From: Pratylenchus scribneri
Lineage: Eukaryota; Nematoda; Chromadorea; Rhabditida; Pratylenchidae
Length of the DNA stretch: 64,000 bases
Reading direction: 5' to 3'
Assembly: GCA_030063045.1 (NCBI GenBank)
Contig: JAQSEB010000082.1
Span: forward strand, 1,984,001 to 2,048,000
In this document: positions 46,665 to 58,747 of the stretch, piece by piece
Numbering within the stretch: position 1 is the first letter of the stretch
How the letters are laid out: every line of letters starts with the position of its first letter
The notes under the pieces: generated by a model
Databases searched by the model: none
The model's input: the letters and a program-made list of their open reading frames with translations, nothing else
Told to the model about the DNA's origin: nothing
Translations under genes and position numbers: made by a program

Positions 46665-47506
46665 AGAATGGCTGAACCAAAAATATATTATAAAATTAAA
46701 ATAAAGATCAATTCAATGGATGCATTCCCCACTCATTTTAATGAATTAGAAAAGGCAAAAAATTGTAGAAAAATTATTTAAATGAATTAAAAAGATTTTG
46801 GAAAAATATTTTTGATTTGATTTTTTTGCCTTTTCTTTTTCTCTTTGGATTTTTTAGAAGAAATTGTTGTGCTAAATTCCCCCTTTTTTTGCATCAAATT
46901 CACTGTTTTTTTACATTTTATTCCACTCTTTTTAAATGAATGAATTAGTAATTTATATTTTGGATTATTAATGAATGTGAAATCTTTCTCATAATTTTCA
47001 TCCCAAATTTCAAAAATGCAAAGTATTTTTCAATGAATTCTTCCGAATCATTTTATGTAATCTTTTTTATTATTCATTTTATAATATTTGCAATGAAATT
47101 AAAATCCCATTTCCTTGAACAAATTGTTGTCAAAGCCATCCAATATCAAAATCAAAATATACCAAAATTAAATGTGCATGTCGCTGCTTGACATTGTCTT
47201 TTCTTTTCCTTCTCCCATTTTTCGGACATTATTCAATGGATAAATATTTTCAATTATTTTTTATTTCAAAATTTGTTGAATTTTTATGAAATGATCAATG
47301 GAAAAAAATTCAGATCCAGAGTCAAGTAAAATTATTGAAAATTGAAAGCCAATTTTTGAAAAAAAAATATTCAAATATACTTCATTAGACAATTTATTTT
47401 TTTTTTTGAAAAAGATGGGGAGTACTATATTTGAGAGTATTTATGATTGGACGAGATATGAATAAGGTAGTGATATTATGAAAATTATTCATCTTTTATT
47501 TTCATT
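46665..47506. other. Intergenic DNA between convergent TWK and Srt genes
   Basis: A+T-rich; AATAAA occurs at about 46701, soon after the TWK stop. Nothing else is seen. Confidence 0.4.
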
Positions 47507-49968
47507 TTAATATTTTGGTCCAGTTTGAAATGCTGTGGATTGGCCGGGTGTAGCCATCACTGTTGATCCATTGATTCGGTGAAATTTAATGCATTTAAGC
47601 ATTTTGACCAAGAAAATGCGAATATCATGGCGGACAGTTTTGTTCAACATAATGTAAAGCAATGGTGGAAGTCCGTGCATGTTAATCCTGTATAATGAAT
47701 ATGTAAAATATTTATTCCTATTATAAGCCTATTTCTATTAGAAGCTCCCCTCTCAAGAAATTTTACCTTTATTTGATTTGGTAATTTTATAAACATCTTT
47801 CGACTTTCGAATCGAAAAAAGTTGTGAATTGTAGAAAAATGTTTTTAATTGAAAAAAAATTCTCTGAATTGTAAAACATTTTGTATAGATATGCTCTTTG
47901 TTAAAACCTATTTTGAACTGTAAAAACTTATTGTAAAAACTTATTGTAAAAACATATTTTGAATCATAAAAAAACATGTACTGATTTTATATTCATGCAT
48001 TTCCCTGCTCTGAATTTATTAGTCCCCTTTCTCAACTTTAGATAGAAGCACCCTCTAGAGAGTCTATGAAATTTATAAACCCCGGGGTTTCTAATAGGAA
48101 AAATACGGTAATAAATGTGATTTTATGAACAAATTAAGAAAATTTGTTTATTACTCACCAACAATAATGAGCCAATCGCATTGTTATGGACAAACTTTCT
48201 GGACCCAACAAGGAAAGAAAATGATGAAGAATATAATAGGAGCCACCGGCCAAAGTATTCATCAAGGAAATGAGTGCAATTTGGAGGAATACCTTTGAGA
48301 AAAAAAATTTTCTACAAAATTTATAATCTAAAAAAACCAATAATTTGGTTCGAGACATCGATGAATTCAGGGCGCCATCAAAATTGTTATTATTTCGATA
48401 ATATTTCATTTTAATCCAAAGTGAAATTGCAAAAATTGTATAAATTATTGGTGTGGCAAAGCACAAAATGAATTGGCAAAATGAAAGGAATGGATTCTTA
48501 TACTGTAAATTAAATAGGGATAATTGAATAAAAATCGTGAAAAGATTTTTCCCTACCTTAAATTTGGCATCTTTTTCTATTAGAATCCCATGGGCTTATA
48601 CGTATATTTTTCAGAGACTCTCTAGGGTGGGCTATTAGTAGAGAAATTGGGCTTTAATTTCTCTTGCATGAGCCTTTTTAGGATGGGATTTTAGAGTGTG
48701 ATTCTACAAGAGAGTGGGTTTATAAAAGAAAAATATGGTAATTTTTATTGTGATGTGAATGAAAATATTTAAAATTGTATTATAAAACTCTAATTTACTT
48801 TTGCAATATAATTTTAATATCAAATAATTTTAAATATATTTAAATTTTGAGCTCAAATGCAAGTAAGAAATTCTATTTTTTCTACTTGTTAAACTGTTTT
48901 TAAAATGAAAACATACATTTCCGTCTAAATCATCCATGAAACCTTGATAAGGATTCAAAGTGAGTACCAATAAAGTTCCATTGAAGACCACCGGTTTTTC
49001 ACACCACAAATAATAAAGTCCATAGCTAGTTTGGGCACAAATCCATAGCCAAACTCGTTTCCCTCCAAACAGCTTATTCGCCCATTCTGGGGATAAAATA
49101 TCCAAGCATCGGTTTAGGGCAAGAACCTCAAATTTAATTGGATTATTTTAAATTTTTATATGCAAATTATTACCCCATCCGCGATTATTTCAATCATGGT
49201 GAAAACTGTAAATTATAATTTAAATATATTTTGTATAAAATATGTTCACCAGTGGCAATTGTTCCAACCAAATAAATTGTAATTGGCGCACTGCAATAAA
49301 CGGAACCATTTAAGAAGAGGAATCCCATGAAAAAAGTAATACTCCAAAGAACAGTCTTCAGAAAAAATTTGATTAGAATTAGATTTAATTTTACAATTAT
49401 TAAGATTAAAAATATTCAAATAATAACACCCAGAGACAATTTTGCTATTCTTGAATTTTTGACGATAGAAAGAGAGGAATTTAACGATCAAAATTTTATA
49501 CATTGATTCTTTTACATTTTTAGCCATAAAATATACCAAACCAAATTATTTTTTAAACTAATAGATTTCACTAAAATTATTTTGTCAAAAATTCTGACAA
49601 GCTCAAAATTCGACCTTATTCAAAAAAAGTTATTCAAATTTCTCAAGTCTAAATGCCATACCATATCCACCCATCCGATTACATAGAGCAAGGTAAAGCA
49701 TGAATTGCGGTCGCCATTTTCTTCGTACATATGTTTGTGAATGGAGAACATACAGGGGATGTAGAGAATCTACAAATTTCATAAAAAATAATATTATAAT
49801 GGACATTAAGCTTACATAATATAGAATTGCCATTAAAATCATGATGATTGAGTCCGAAATGTAAACACGCTGCTCCCATGGAATTATTATTGGCAATGTC
49901 TGACCAAATTGTGAACAATTGTTGTAGAGTCGCTGCCATTTTTCGTGATCTAACAAGAAAGTTTCCAT
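47507..49968 (-). CDS. Serpentine chemoreceptor, Srt class
   Basis: Exons 49968-49816, 49769-49662, 49355-49250, 49205-49174, 49126-48917, 48502-48338, 48292-48159, 47687-47507; 362 aa. A seven-helix G-protein-coupled receptor of the nematode-only Srt family, usually found in sensory neurons. Family marks in order: LYNNCS near the N-terminus, ILYIPCMFSIHKHMYE after helix 1, FLFLNGSVYCSAPITIYL in helix 3, VLALNRCLDILSPEWANKLF with GGKRVWLWI after helix 3, then LNPYQGFMDD, and MHGLPPLLYIMLNKTVRHDI at helix 7. All exon junctions keep frame with GT-AG boundaries. Introns contain worn C-family elements. The length is normal for the family. Ligand unknown. Confidence 0.9.
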
Positions 49969-50889
49969 ATTTCCAAATGCGTAACCCGAAAAAATTGTGT
50001 AAAATGAATAATGTTTTGTTTTTGAAATTTATTTTATATAACACATTTTAATTGGCATTTTGGAAAGAAGAATCACAAAAATATGAGACATAAAGGGGGA
50101 ATGTTTTACCGTAAAATTCCCTTGAGAACAAATTAAATTTATTTATTTGCCAACTTTAAAACCAATAGTAATAAATTGGGTTGTACTTTTTATTTTTAAG
50201 CAATTTTGTCTATTTTCTATCAATTTGTTTGGAAATAAGTCACAAGTTTTTATATTTTAATTAATTGTCTATTTTAATTGTGCAGATTTATTCAAAATTA
50301 GAAAAACAAGAAATATTACAATTGAAAATGCTGAAGAATGTGGAATTTTAAATAACAATATTGTCGAGATTTTTACAAATAAAATTCTTTTAGCGAAAGA
50401 AATGAGCGAAGCAAACTAAAATTAACTAATCTAAACTATGCGTACTAATTTCTATATGATTTGACTAAATCTAATTTTAACTAAATAAATCTAACAACTA
50501 CAAGCGATAGAGAGAAAAAGTGCTGGAAATTAAAAAAACAATGTGATTGAATAAATGTTGAATTAAAGCTTACAAATTTACATAAAAGCTGTGAATTTTT
50601 GTGGTTTTCCCGTTTTTGTTTCGAATTTTTAAAAAATTTATTATCTTTTTTAATTTATTATATATTTTTGAACTAATTTTGGGTTCAAAAATTGCATTTT
50701 CTTTACTAAAACTCTACTTCAAAAATTACTCTAATTTGCACAAAAACGGGTTTGCAAAAAAGGGGCAATTTTAAAAAATTCATTTGGATATTCTAATAAA
50801 GCTAATAATAAATTCTAGAGCTAATATCGATTATTTGAAATACTAATTTGTTGAATCGTGGTGAATCCATTTCATCCCATTCATTTATC
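49969..50889. other. Intergenic DNA between the Srt gene and the Gly/Cys-rich gene
   Basis: A+T-rich with no supportable gene. A TACCGTAAAATTCCCTTGAG word near 50108 looks like one end of a C-family element. Confidence 0.35.
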
Positions 50890-52177
50890 TCATTCACTTT
50901 CCATAGCGATTCTGCGTTGTGCCAGCCCAAGTAATTGACGTTTACGGCGTTTTCGGCCACATCCACAGCCGCCACCACAACCGCCGCCCGATGGAGGTGG
51001 CGGTGGAGCTTGACCTGGCTCACAGCCAACTTTGAGTTGAAGAGTCGGCACAGATGGAGGCGGAGCTGGAGGTGGCGCACAACCTTCAAGGATGGAAGAA
51101 AATTAAATTACAATATTATGGGAGTATTAAATTTATAAATTAATAAAATTAAATAGTAAATTATATTTAATTACCTCCTCCACAGCCACCCCCGCATCCT
51201 CCTCCTCCCCCGCCACCACAACCGCAGCCGCAACCTCCCCCGCCTCCTCCTCCTCCACAACCTATTTTTTGGAAATTATTTCATTATTTAAATAATATTA
51301 TATTTAATTTACCGCATCCGCCACCACCGCCTCCCCCACAGCCACATCCTCCACCTCCTCCTCCGCAACCTAATTTTGGAAATTATTTATTTGAGCAATA
51401 TTATTATTATTATTTTACCGCATCCTCCGCCGCCTCCCCCTCCTCCACATCCACAACCTCCTCCTCCACCTTTAATGAAGTAAAATAAATTTAGGAGGAT
51501 TAGAAAAATTCCACCCAGAATTGGAAATGTTCTATAAAATTGTATTTTGACTCTAATCCCAAAGCTCAAACACAATTTATTGACCTCCTCCGCAAGAGGG
51601 CGCTGGTGGTGGGGCTGGCCCTGGTTCACAGCCAACTTTCAGCTGAATCGTTGGAACGGATGGGGGCGGTGCTGGTGGTGGTGGAGGAGCTCCACAACCT
51701 GTAAAATAAAAATATTATCTTTGAAAATCTTTTGATGGACAATTTTGCTCAAAATAATTGATATTTCTTTAAAATAATAAAATTTACCTCCTCCACAGCC
51801 ACCGCCGCATCCGCCTCCTCCTCCGCATCCGCAACCGCCTCCTCCCCCACCCCCACAACCACATTGCCGCCTGCACCTTCGATGGAATAATCGTTCACGT
51901 GGATGGAATGAATAAGTTGGAGCTAAAATTTGAATTCCATTATTTTTAGTATTTTTAAATATCTGATTTTTTAGAAATTAAATTAATAAAATTTTATTTT
52001 AATATTATTATAAACCGAATGATTTTAATCATAAATATAAATATTAGTTTCATTCTTCTTACTCCTGATCACACTGTTATATTTGTTTCCATTGTTGCTG
52101 AAGAGGAAGGCCAAGCCAAAATCCACCAAGAATGCGCCAAGCAAAAGGCCAAATGCTGTTTTGTAAAGCCAGGGCAT
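50890..52177 (-). CDS. Secreted Gly/Cys-rich protein with repeated Pro-rich modules
   Basis: Exons 52177-52063, 51922-51788, 51698-51585, 51469-51419, 51369-51313, 51261-51175, 51083-50890; 250 aa. It starts with a hydrophobic leader (LYKTAFGLLLGAFLVDFGLAF). Then come runs of Gly broken by Cys in CGCGGGGG and CGGGCGG patterns, one run per small exon. Two copies of a Pro-rich module sit at either side of the Gly/Cys core: PPAPPPSVPTLQLKVGCEPG and its near twin with PSVPTIQLKVGCEPG. The C-terminus is basic (CGRKRRKRQLLGLAQRR), with a possible furin-like site. Every intron is phase 1 after Gly (G/GT), so exons can be added or lost without a frame change, which fits growth by exon duplication. 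Composition suggests a cross-linked cuticle or matrix protein; I know no named family. Confidence 0.8.
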
Positions 52178-53559
52178 TTGATGTTTCGATGCTGATTATT
52201 TCGTTGTTGCTTTTACTGTTTGTGCGAATTCTCTGGCAGATGTGTTTTTGGCCTAGGGCAAATCCACATCTTTAAATAGGCCATAAAAGTAGGCGGAGAC
52301 CAGGCGCTGATGGATCTCAAAATTGGTGAAACGCTCTCCGGCTGACTCTTCAAATGCTCCGGCCCAATCATTTTGGTCACATCCAAGCATTCTGAATTAT
52401 TCTGGGCTTTTTTGTGGCAGTCCAATTTAAGTGGTGAGCACATCTAATTTGGCCAAAAAGGGCAAATATGGAAAGACAGAAGATCAACCGGCTTTCAATG
52501 AACTTTTCCCAGCGCATTTATCCTTGAATAGAGATTTAATAAAAGTGGCTTGCCTCTCCGATTCATCCGCTTTCACTTTCACAGTCTCCCCTCCCTTTTC
52601 CAGTAGTTGCGCATTAAGTTGATGATGAGGATGGGGGACATCTCTTCTTTTAAGGATTCGCCTATTGATGAATGAAAAGGAAGAAAATCGCGTGAATTCG
52701 CTTGAGTGGCGCACAGACAGCCACTTTTCTTCCATTGATGATGATTTTCCACCACATTGCACACTTTCACTTTCCAAATAGCCTTTAATTTGGCCAAAAT
52801 AATGATGGAGAGGAAAGCTTTTAGGATTCTTCGCTTATCCCATCATTACCACATCATCGTTACACTTTCACTTTCCCACTTGAACATTTTACTTTTCTAA
52901 TGATTTTATGCTTAATCTTCTTCAATTTATTAATTAGGAATTTGGATGAATTTGGATGAATGAATTTATTGAAATATTTACGAAGTTATCTTCATCTTCT
53001 ACTTCAAATTTGCTTCGTAATGTTTTGAATTAAATTTTATATTCATTTAAGTTTTCATTTTCATTTTCCTTTGAAGTCCATTAAATAAATTTTTACCTAT
53101 ATCCTTGTCATTCTCTCTATTTTTTAAAACTCCTCTGGGCCTATTTAATATTCGTTCCAAATTTGCATCTCACTGTTCTATTACAAATTGGGTAATAAGA
53201 TTGAATTTTTTCATTTACATTTTCACTCTTCTTTGATGCCCATTGACCAATTTTTTGGTCAAATTATTTTCAATTTTTATTTATTTATTATTTTTACTCC
53301 TCTACCAAATCAGTAAATGAATTAACTTTTATATTCTATATTTACTATCGATAGAATAAAACAAAGTACATTTTTTGGTCCAATCCGTTTGCCCAATTTT
53401 TTCATATTTCTCATTATTTTGTCAATCTTTCTTTTATTCTTATCAGCAGAATCATTCATTCCGTTGCCCAATAATCATTCAATCTAAATTTGTTCATTCC
53501 ATATTCATAACATCACTTTTCCATTTTATTCCCTTAAAAAGTGTGACTAATTGCCAAAA
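52178..53559. other. Intergenic DNA, with unresolved coding-like stretches at 52213-52800
   Basis: The minus strand between 52800 and 52213 has two open frames of 97 and 76 codons with locally higher G+C, but they do not splice into a convincing protein and are not repetitive. They may be the 5' leader and promoter region of the Gly/Cys-rich gene; TATTTAAA on the minus strand near 52273 could be its TATA element. From 52800 to 53559 I see nothing. Confidence 0.3.
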
Positions 53560-54447
53560 ATGGCTCCAGGAAATATTCAAAATTTGATCCTTCCCTTCTC
53601 AATTTTTCTGCTAATTTTGCCACAATTTTCATCAAATTTTTGGTTAAATGAGGCCGAATTTGGATTGCTCAATAAAGGATGGCCAATGAGACGCTACATT
53701 GCCGGTGAAACGCCAATTTTACCTGGCAGTTTAGGCCGACGGAATGATCAACAACAGGACACGATGGGCGGCGGCGGATTGGGGTAAATAATTTATAATA
53801 CATAGAAAATTAAGGGGAAATTTTTAGTCAAGAAAAGATGTAATTTAATTTATTAAAAAATATGTTTACTTTTATCTTAATTTTGGGTCAACGGATAAAG
53901 CTGAAGGATTCCTACCTATGTGTCATCAGGAATCAGGATTAGATTTGATTCATTCAAGGATAGAATATCATTCCAGTAATCACTGAATGATCATAACCAT
54001 GATCCTGCTGATGATACATAGGAATCTTCATTTTTCCCCAGTTGACTAAAAATAGGATACAATGTACACAAATACCCAAAATACTATAAAGTTATAATTT
54101 TTTGTTTAATAAATAAAAAAAATTAATTTTATCAACAAATTTGTGTTCATTTTATATATTTGCGTATTGTTAAATAAAGCAATTTAACGATTGCGATTAA
54201 TTGGAATATATATATAAAATGTTCAATTTTCAGTCAATTTGGTCGTGCAAAAGATGGGGAAGAGGATGATTCAGATGCCGAGGATCATATTGGAGAATCA
54301 CCGAATTCGGTGGAGGCAGGGGCAAAAAGGGCGGAACAGGAACAAAAAAGGAGGCAGAAAATTGGCGAAGGCCAAAATGGCGTGGCAAGGAATAGGAGGG
54401 CGCATAGTCAACGGGAAGATGAATTATTGGACGAAATTTTTGAATAA
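53560..54447 (+). CDS. Small secreted protein, possible neuropeptide-like precursor
   Basis: Exons 53560-53783 and 54234-54447; 145 aa. A signal peptide (LILPFSIFLLILPQFSS) is followed by FWLNEAEFGLLNKGWPMRRY, then ILPGSLGRR and GLGQFGRAK. Gly-Arg-Arg and Gly-Arg are the usual contexts for cleavage plus C-terminal amidation, so two short amidated peptides are possible. The remainder is acidic then Gln/Arg-rich (EQEQKRRQKIGEGQN) with no Cys. I do not recognise a named family. The ATG is chosen as the first in frame before the leader. The intron holds a B-family element. Confidence 0.65.
53895..54040. mobile_element. MITE family B copy
   Basis: Ends GATAAAGCTGAAGGATTCC / GGAATCTTCATTTTTCC, inner CTATGTGTCATCAGGAATCA against CTGCTGATGATACATAG, and the shared word TTCATTCAAGGATAGAATAT. 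Confidence 0.65.
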
Positions 54448-54608
54448 ACATTAAAAATTAATTTTTATTACCATCTCCCAACTCCTCGTCATTAATGAAT
54501 AAATGAAAGACACTCATTTGAAAGAATTGGTAGAAATTGCTGACAAAGCATTATGTTGACGGATGGCAATGTGAAAATGGAATGAAATTAAAGGAAAATA
54601 CACAATTT

Positions 54609-54892
54609 AATCTACGATTACACAAATGGATCCGACGCATCGGAGTCAAGGGGAGTAGGATTTATTTGAATAGTCGGATTCAGTCAGCGTCTGAGTGTCA
54701 GCCTTATAAAATTTTTTCTAGTGGTCAAAAAATTTTTAAAATGATACTATACGATGCAGAAAAGTGTCCTCTATCTTTTGGTATAAAAATTATTATTTTT
54801 GGACAACTCGAAAAATTTTTTCGAACGTGCTCAAAAATCTTATTCTTCTTGGCTTCGACACGTCGGACTCGGATCCATTTGTGTAATGTGTA
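54609..54892. mobile_element. Inverted-repeat element with ATTACACAAATGGATCCGA ends
   Basis: GATTACACAAATGGATCCGA at about 54618 returns inverted as TCGGATCCATTTGTGTAAT near 54890, with further pairing inward (CGCATCGGAGTC against GACACGTCGGACTC). Noncoding, lies just after the neuropeptide-like gene. Outer limits approximate. Confidence 0.7.
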
Positions 54893-55204
54893 AACAAAGC
54901 TTTATAAACATTTTCATAAATATCTTGTTTAAATTCTTTCTATATCTGTAACTTTCCAATTTTATTCTGATTTTAGGAAAAAATATTTTATCCAACATTT
55001 GATTTGAAGGATAAACAAATTTATGCAATGAATTAATTCTTTAAAATAAATTCTTGTCATTCGTTTTGATGAAATATGGAATTTATAAAAGAGGGAAACA
55101 AATTCTTGAAAATACAATAATTTATGTTTTTTTGAGAATTAAATGGGATAGTATTTAATTTGAAGAAAAACCACTGAAATTGTTGAAAAAGAGTATACAT
55201 AACT

Positions 55205-55490
55205 TCAACATTATTTTATGGTTTAAAGATTTCATAAATCCGATAAAGCTCATTAAGACGCATGCTATGATATATAATTTGTCAGAATTTGTTACAAAAT
55301 TATAGGGGTATTTAATAAAAGGTTCAACCTTAAAACCGTTTCCATTTTGCATTTTCAGTTCAAAACTAACATGTAAATTAAAATTGAATATGCAAGTAAA
55401 ATCATTATCAAACATTACATATTGAAGATATTTATCGATTGAGCACATGGTTTAGCGAGCTAGGATAAACTTTTAAACTATATCTTTTTG
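55205..55490. mobile_element. MITE family A, long diverged copy
   Basis: Contains AAGCTCATTAAGACGCATGC, TTCAGTTCAAAACTAACATG, AAAATCATTATCAAACATTA and GATATTTATCGATTGAGCAC in family order. Limits approximate. Confidence 0.5.
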
Positions 55491-55639
55491 ACAATACCAT
55501 TCCCCCCAATTTCATTGTTTTTTTAGCCAAAAAATTCCCAATTGAATATGTTTTTCTGCCGGGAGTATTTTTCTTCAATTCTTCTGCAATCCACCATTCT
55601 TCCCCCCTTTCTCCAGTTCTTTCGCATAATTGCCGGGGC

Positions 55640-56155
55640 CTAAATATTTAATTCATTATTCATTTCATTTTTATTCAACGAACCCAATACACAAATTCGG
55701 CAAATGTTGATTGCTTTTTTCATCCATTTCCAACCGAATTTAACAAAAGGATGGCCAGAACATGGCTGCTTTTTGTCATCAATTTCCACTTTTTTCTTTT
55801 GGTCAAATGAATGCGACGGCGATGATTTCTTTGAAGAAGGCGACAACTTTAAAAAGTCGGCAAGGCTTTTGCGTAATTTATTTTTAGGCGATTCCAATAT
55901 AATTTCATTGTCATTGCCACTAATTGCCTTATCAGATGAAGAAGATGAGCCAATTTTTTGACGTTTTTTCAAAGGTGAATCGGACTCTTCGGAATTAATT
56001 TGTCCTCTTTGATTGATATCCGATCTGGATCGAGTCAATATTTTTGGCCTTTTTTCTTCAATTTCAACTGGTGAATGTCGAAAGGAGTTCCTACGATGAA
56101 GTTTCTGCTTCGGACTTAAATGCTTTGATGAGGAAAATTTTGGAGAGTGGTGCAT
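55640..56155 (-). CDS. Ser/Lys-rich hypothetical protein, probably nuclear
   Basis: A single 171-codon frame. It is polar and basic with phosphorylation-like SP sites (HHSPKFSSSKHLSPKQKLHR), a candidate nuclear localisation signal (PLKKRQKIGSSSSS), and a repeated SP.NK/SPSSKK motif. The C-terminal quarter has GHPFVKFGWKWMKKAINICR with two Cys. The frame is open for about 27 more codons upstream of this ATG, so an earlier exon may exist. No domain recognised. Confidence 0.45.
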   Translation of the reverse strand: MHHSPKFSSSKHLSPKQKLHRRNSFRHSPVEIEEKRPKILTRSRSDINQRGQINSEESDSPLKKRQKIGSSSSSDKAISGNDNEIILESPKNKLRKSLADFLKLSPSSKKSSPSHSFDQKKKVEIDDKKQPCSGHPFVKFGWKWMKKAINICRICVLGSLNKNEMNNELNI

Positions 56156-56798
56156 TGAATGGGGCGAATCTACGTCTAAATCTGAATTTGCATTTTTTAC
56201 ATTATGAGTTTCAAATAAAATTTCACTATTACTTAATTATTTACTATATTTTAAAAAACTTAATCCATTTTTGAATTAATCAATGTCAATGCCAACAATA
56301 CTCATGGGCTTTCCCTATTTTTTATACAGTACCCTTTTTTAATTAATCTTCAATCAAATATTGCTCCAAGCCCCCTTCGTAAACCAATCCTTTCTATCCA
56401 AAATGTTCAATTTTACGACCTTCTGTTATCATTATCACTTTTTTCACACAAACCTAATAGCTAAATAATAATTTAAATTTTAAAATCCAATTCCCCTTAA
56501 TGCCTTAATCATAGTGGGGGCTTAGACCTTCGGCGAAAGCACAGGGCGAGAGTATAAGCTCAGTTTCCGCCCCAGACAACTTTAGCCCTAGATTTTAGGT
56601 TAGTATTAATAGTCAACTTTTAAGTAATCAACGTCAACGTCAGTCATTATGATTTGAGAAAATATTTATAATGAATTAAAAACAAAAATAGATAGTTTAA
56701 ATTTTTGTATCAAAAATTGGCTTATGAATTCGGAAAATTTAAGTCTTTTTTTTGGTATTTATGGTTAGAAAGAATAGGCGAATAAAATCCAGCATAAT

Positions 56799-57860
56799 TT
56801 AAATTAAATTAATTAATTTAAATATACCATTTAAAAATTTTATTGAATTGTTGCTGCCAATCGAGAAGTCAACTGATTCCACTGAATGTGAAGGAGATTG
56901 TCGACCACTTTCTAAGCCATTATCCGATGAATGCGGGGATTGAATTTGGTCGTCCATTGGATGTAAATTTTCAACAGTCGGATTTGTTTGTAAATTCGCC
57001 TCGGGGCCAGGAGTTCGTCGACTACCTCCTAGGCCATTATCCGTTGTTCGGTGTAAATGAATTTGGACTTCCTTTGGATGCAATTTCTCATCGGCTAAAT
57101 TAGCTTGCAAATTTATCACAGGAGTTCGTCGACCACTTCCTAGGCCAATATCCATATTCGTTGATCGGTGGGAATGAATTTGGTCTGGATGTAAATTTTC
57201 ATTAGCCGGAGCCCCATCTCCATGGCTAGCCATCGAATGAATAAATGAATGGATTTCATCATTTAAAATGCCATCTGTAATGATATTTCCAATATTATTC
57301 TCTTCTTCCTTTAGAAATTCCTTTTCGCCCTTTTTTACAGATTTTCTGTGGCCAATCATCGAATGGACAAATGAGTGGATTTCATCATCTAAAATGCCAT
57401 CCGTAATTTCAGCGCCAATTGGATATTCTTCTTCCTTTTGAAGTTCCTTTTTGATCTTTTTCCCGGACTTTTTAAAATCAAAATCAATTATTGGTTGCCC
57501 ATCTTTATCATAAATTGGCCGACCATATCCATATTTTATCGGTATTGGTACTAAATCAACCCATGATTCAGTTTCAGATATACTGCTGCTGCTGCCTGCT
57601 TCCAAATTATTATCCGCAATTACCATTTCACTTCCATTCGATGAAGACGAATTTTCCATTATTTCCTCAACATTTTGATTCAGATTAGGGTTTTCAACAG
57701 TTACAATCTGGCCATTACCGGAATTTTGTCCAATTTCTGAGGTTTCTTCAGTCTTTATTTGTTCATCGAAATGCGTCGAATTGACCAAAGTTGGAATATT
57801 TGACACCAAAAATATCAAAAATAAGCATAAAAAGGAACAGCGGAATATTTCCGAATGCAT
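56799..57860 (-). CDS. Secreted repeat protein with three SGRRTP-type modules
   Basis: Intronless, 353 aa from the ATG at 57860, chosen because it opens a clear signal peptide (IFRCSFLCLFLIFLVSNIPT). The open frame runs 182 codons further upstream but that part reads as noise. Residues 30-100 are acidic and Ser-rich. Two A repeats, at 152-171 and 194-213, share ITDGILDDEIHSFVHSMIGH. Three B repeats, at 221-247, 258-284 and 297-323, share the frame ENLHP...H(R/S)(S/T)(T/S)(D)NGLG(S)GRRTP, the last degenerate (ESGRQSP). Basic doublets end each B repeat just before TP, so processing into short peptides is conceivable. No Cys beyond the leader. I do not recognise the family. The hypothetical Ser/Lys-rich gene lies downstream on the same strand. 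Confidence 0.7.
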   Translation of the reverse strand: MHSEIFRCSFLCLFLIFLVSNIPTLVNSTHFDEQIKTEETSEIGQNSGNGQIVTVENPNLNQNVEEIMENSSSSNGSEMVIADNNLEAGSSSSISETESWVDLVPIPIKYGYGRPIYDKDGQPIIDFDFKKSGKKIKKELQKEEEYPIGAEITDGILDDEIHSFVHSMIGHRKSVKKGEKEFLKEEENNIGNIITDGILNDEIHSFIHSMASHGDGAPANENLHPDQIHSHRSTNMDIGLGSGRRTPVINLQANLADEKLHPKEVQIHLHRTTDNGLGGSRRTPGPEANLQTNPTVENLHPMDDQIQSPHSSDNGLESGRQSPSHSVESVDFSIGSNNSIKFLNGIFKLINLI

Positions 57861-58747
57861 TTTTGGCTGTTTTTGGTTAATGAAAATGATGGAATCAAAT
57901 GTGATGGATTGAATCACTGTGCCACGAAAGGGTCGGCCGCAGGGCAAAGTTGGGATAGAGGAGAAGAGAATAAAAAGGCGCAAATATTGGCCAATCAGAG
58001 GCAAAAGCCAAACCCGGATAATATATTGGCCATAGAAAAAAGGCCAAGGATTGCGCAAAAAGTGGAAGAAAATCTTCCCATTTTTAGGGGAAGAAAGAAG
58101 AACATTGCGCGGATTGTTAGCGCGGAGGATGGATGGATGGTGGCCTAGTAGGAAAAAATGGCTCGCCGGCACCGGCATGCCGTCATTCCAGCCGCAGTTG
58201 AGCATATGGAAGGGTGAAATAGTGGAGATTAGGAGGAGACCAGGAGACACAGGCAAATTTCCATAAATCAGAGCAGGGCCACGCTCCTTGTGCTGGCCAT
58301 TGATTTTAAAGTGTTTTGGGACTGACTGAGTGAATGGCTGATTTTTTTGCGCGTGAGGCCGGCACGGAAATATTTGAATGCCGAAATCCGAAAAGTAGCG
58401 GATCACTCAAAGAGGTTTTTTACGAAAATTAATAAAGTGTGGGCAGGACTACTACTCCTTCTGTGGATTTCCGTAATCCCCATCTTCTTAATCTTTTCCC
58501 TAGCATTGAAAAAGGAGAGCTGATTTTTAAATTAGTTTTTTAATAGAATTTTTGATAAATGAAAGAATTATTGTCACAAAAAACACAATTAATGGAATTG
58601 AATTTTTTGTGCAATTTAATTTTGTTTGTAAAAATATATTAAAATATACATTTATATTTTTACCAAATTTATGACAATGAATAGAATATTAATATGGGCT
58701 TAATTTTTGAAATAACAATTAAAGAAATTCAATAAAATTGAAAAATT

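Noticed and set aside
52213..52797. Minus-strand frames of 76 and 97 codons
   Set aside because: Two or three frames are open at the same place, and no start-to-stop spliced model holds. Kept only as a note in the intergenic entry.
56799..57860. Plant-peptide mimic (CLE-like) reading of the SGRRTP repeats
   Set aside because: The conserved CLE core residues are not present; only a loose likeness in RR-x-P, so no such function is claimed.
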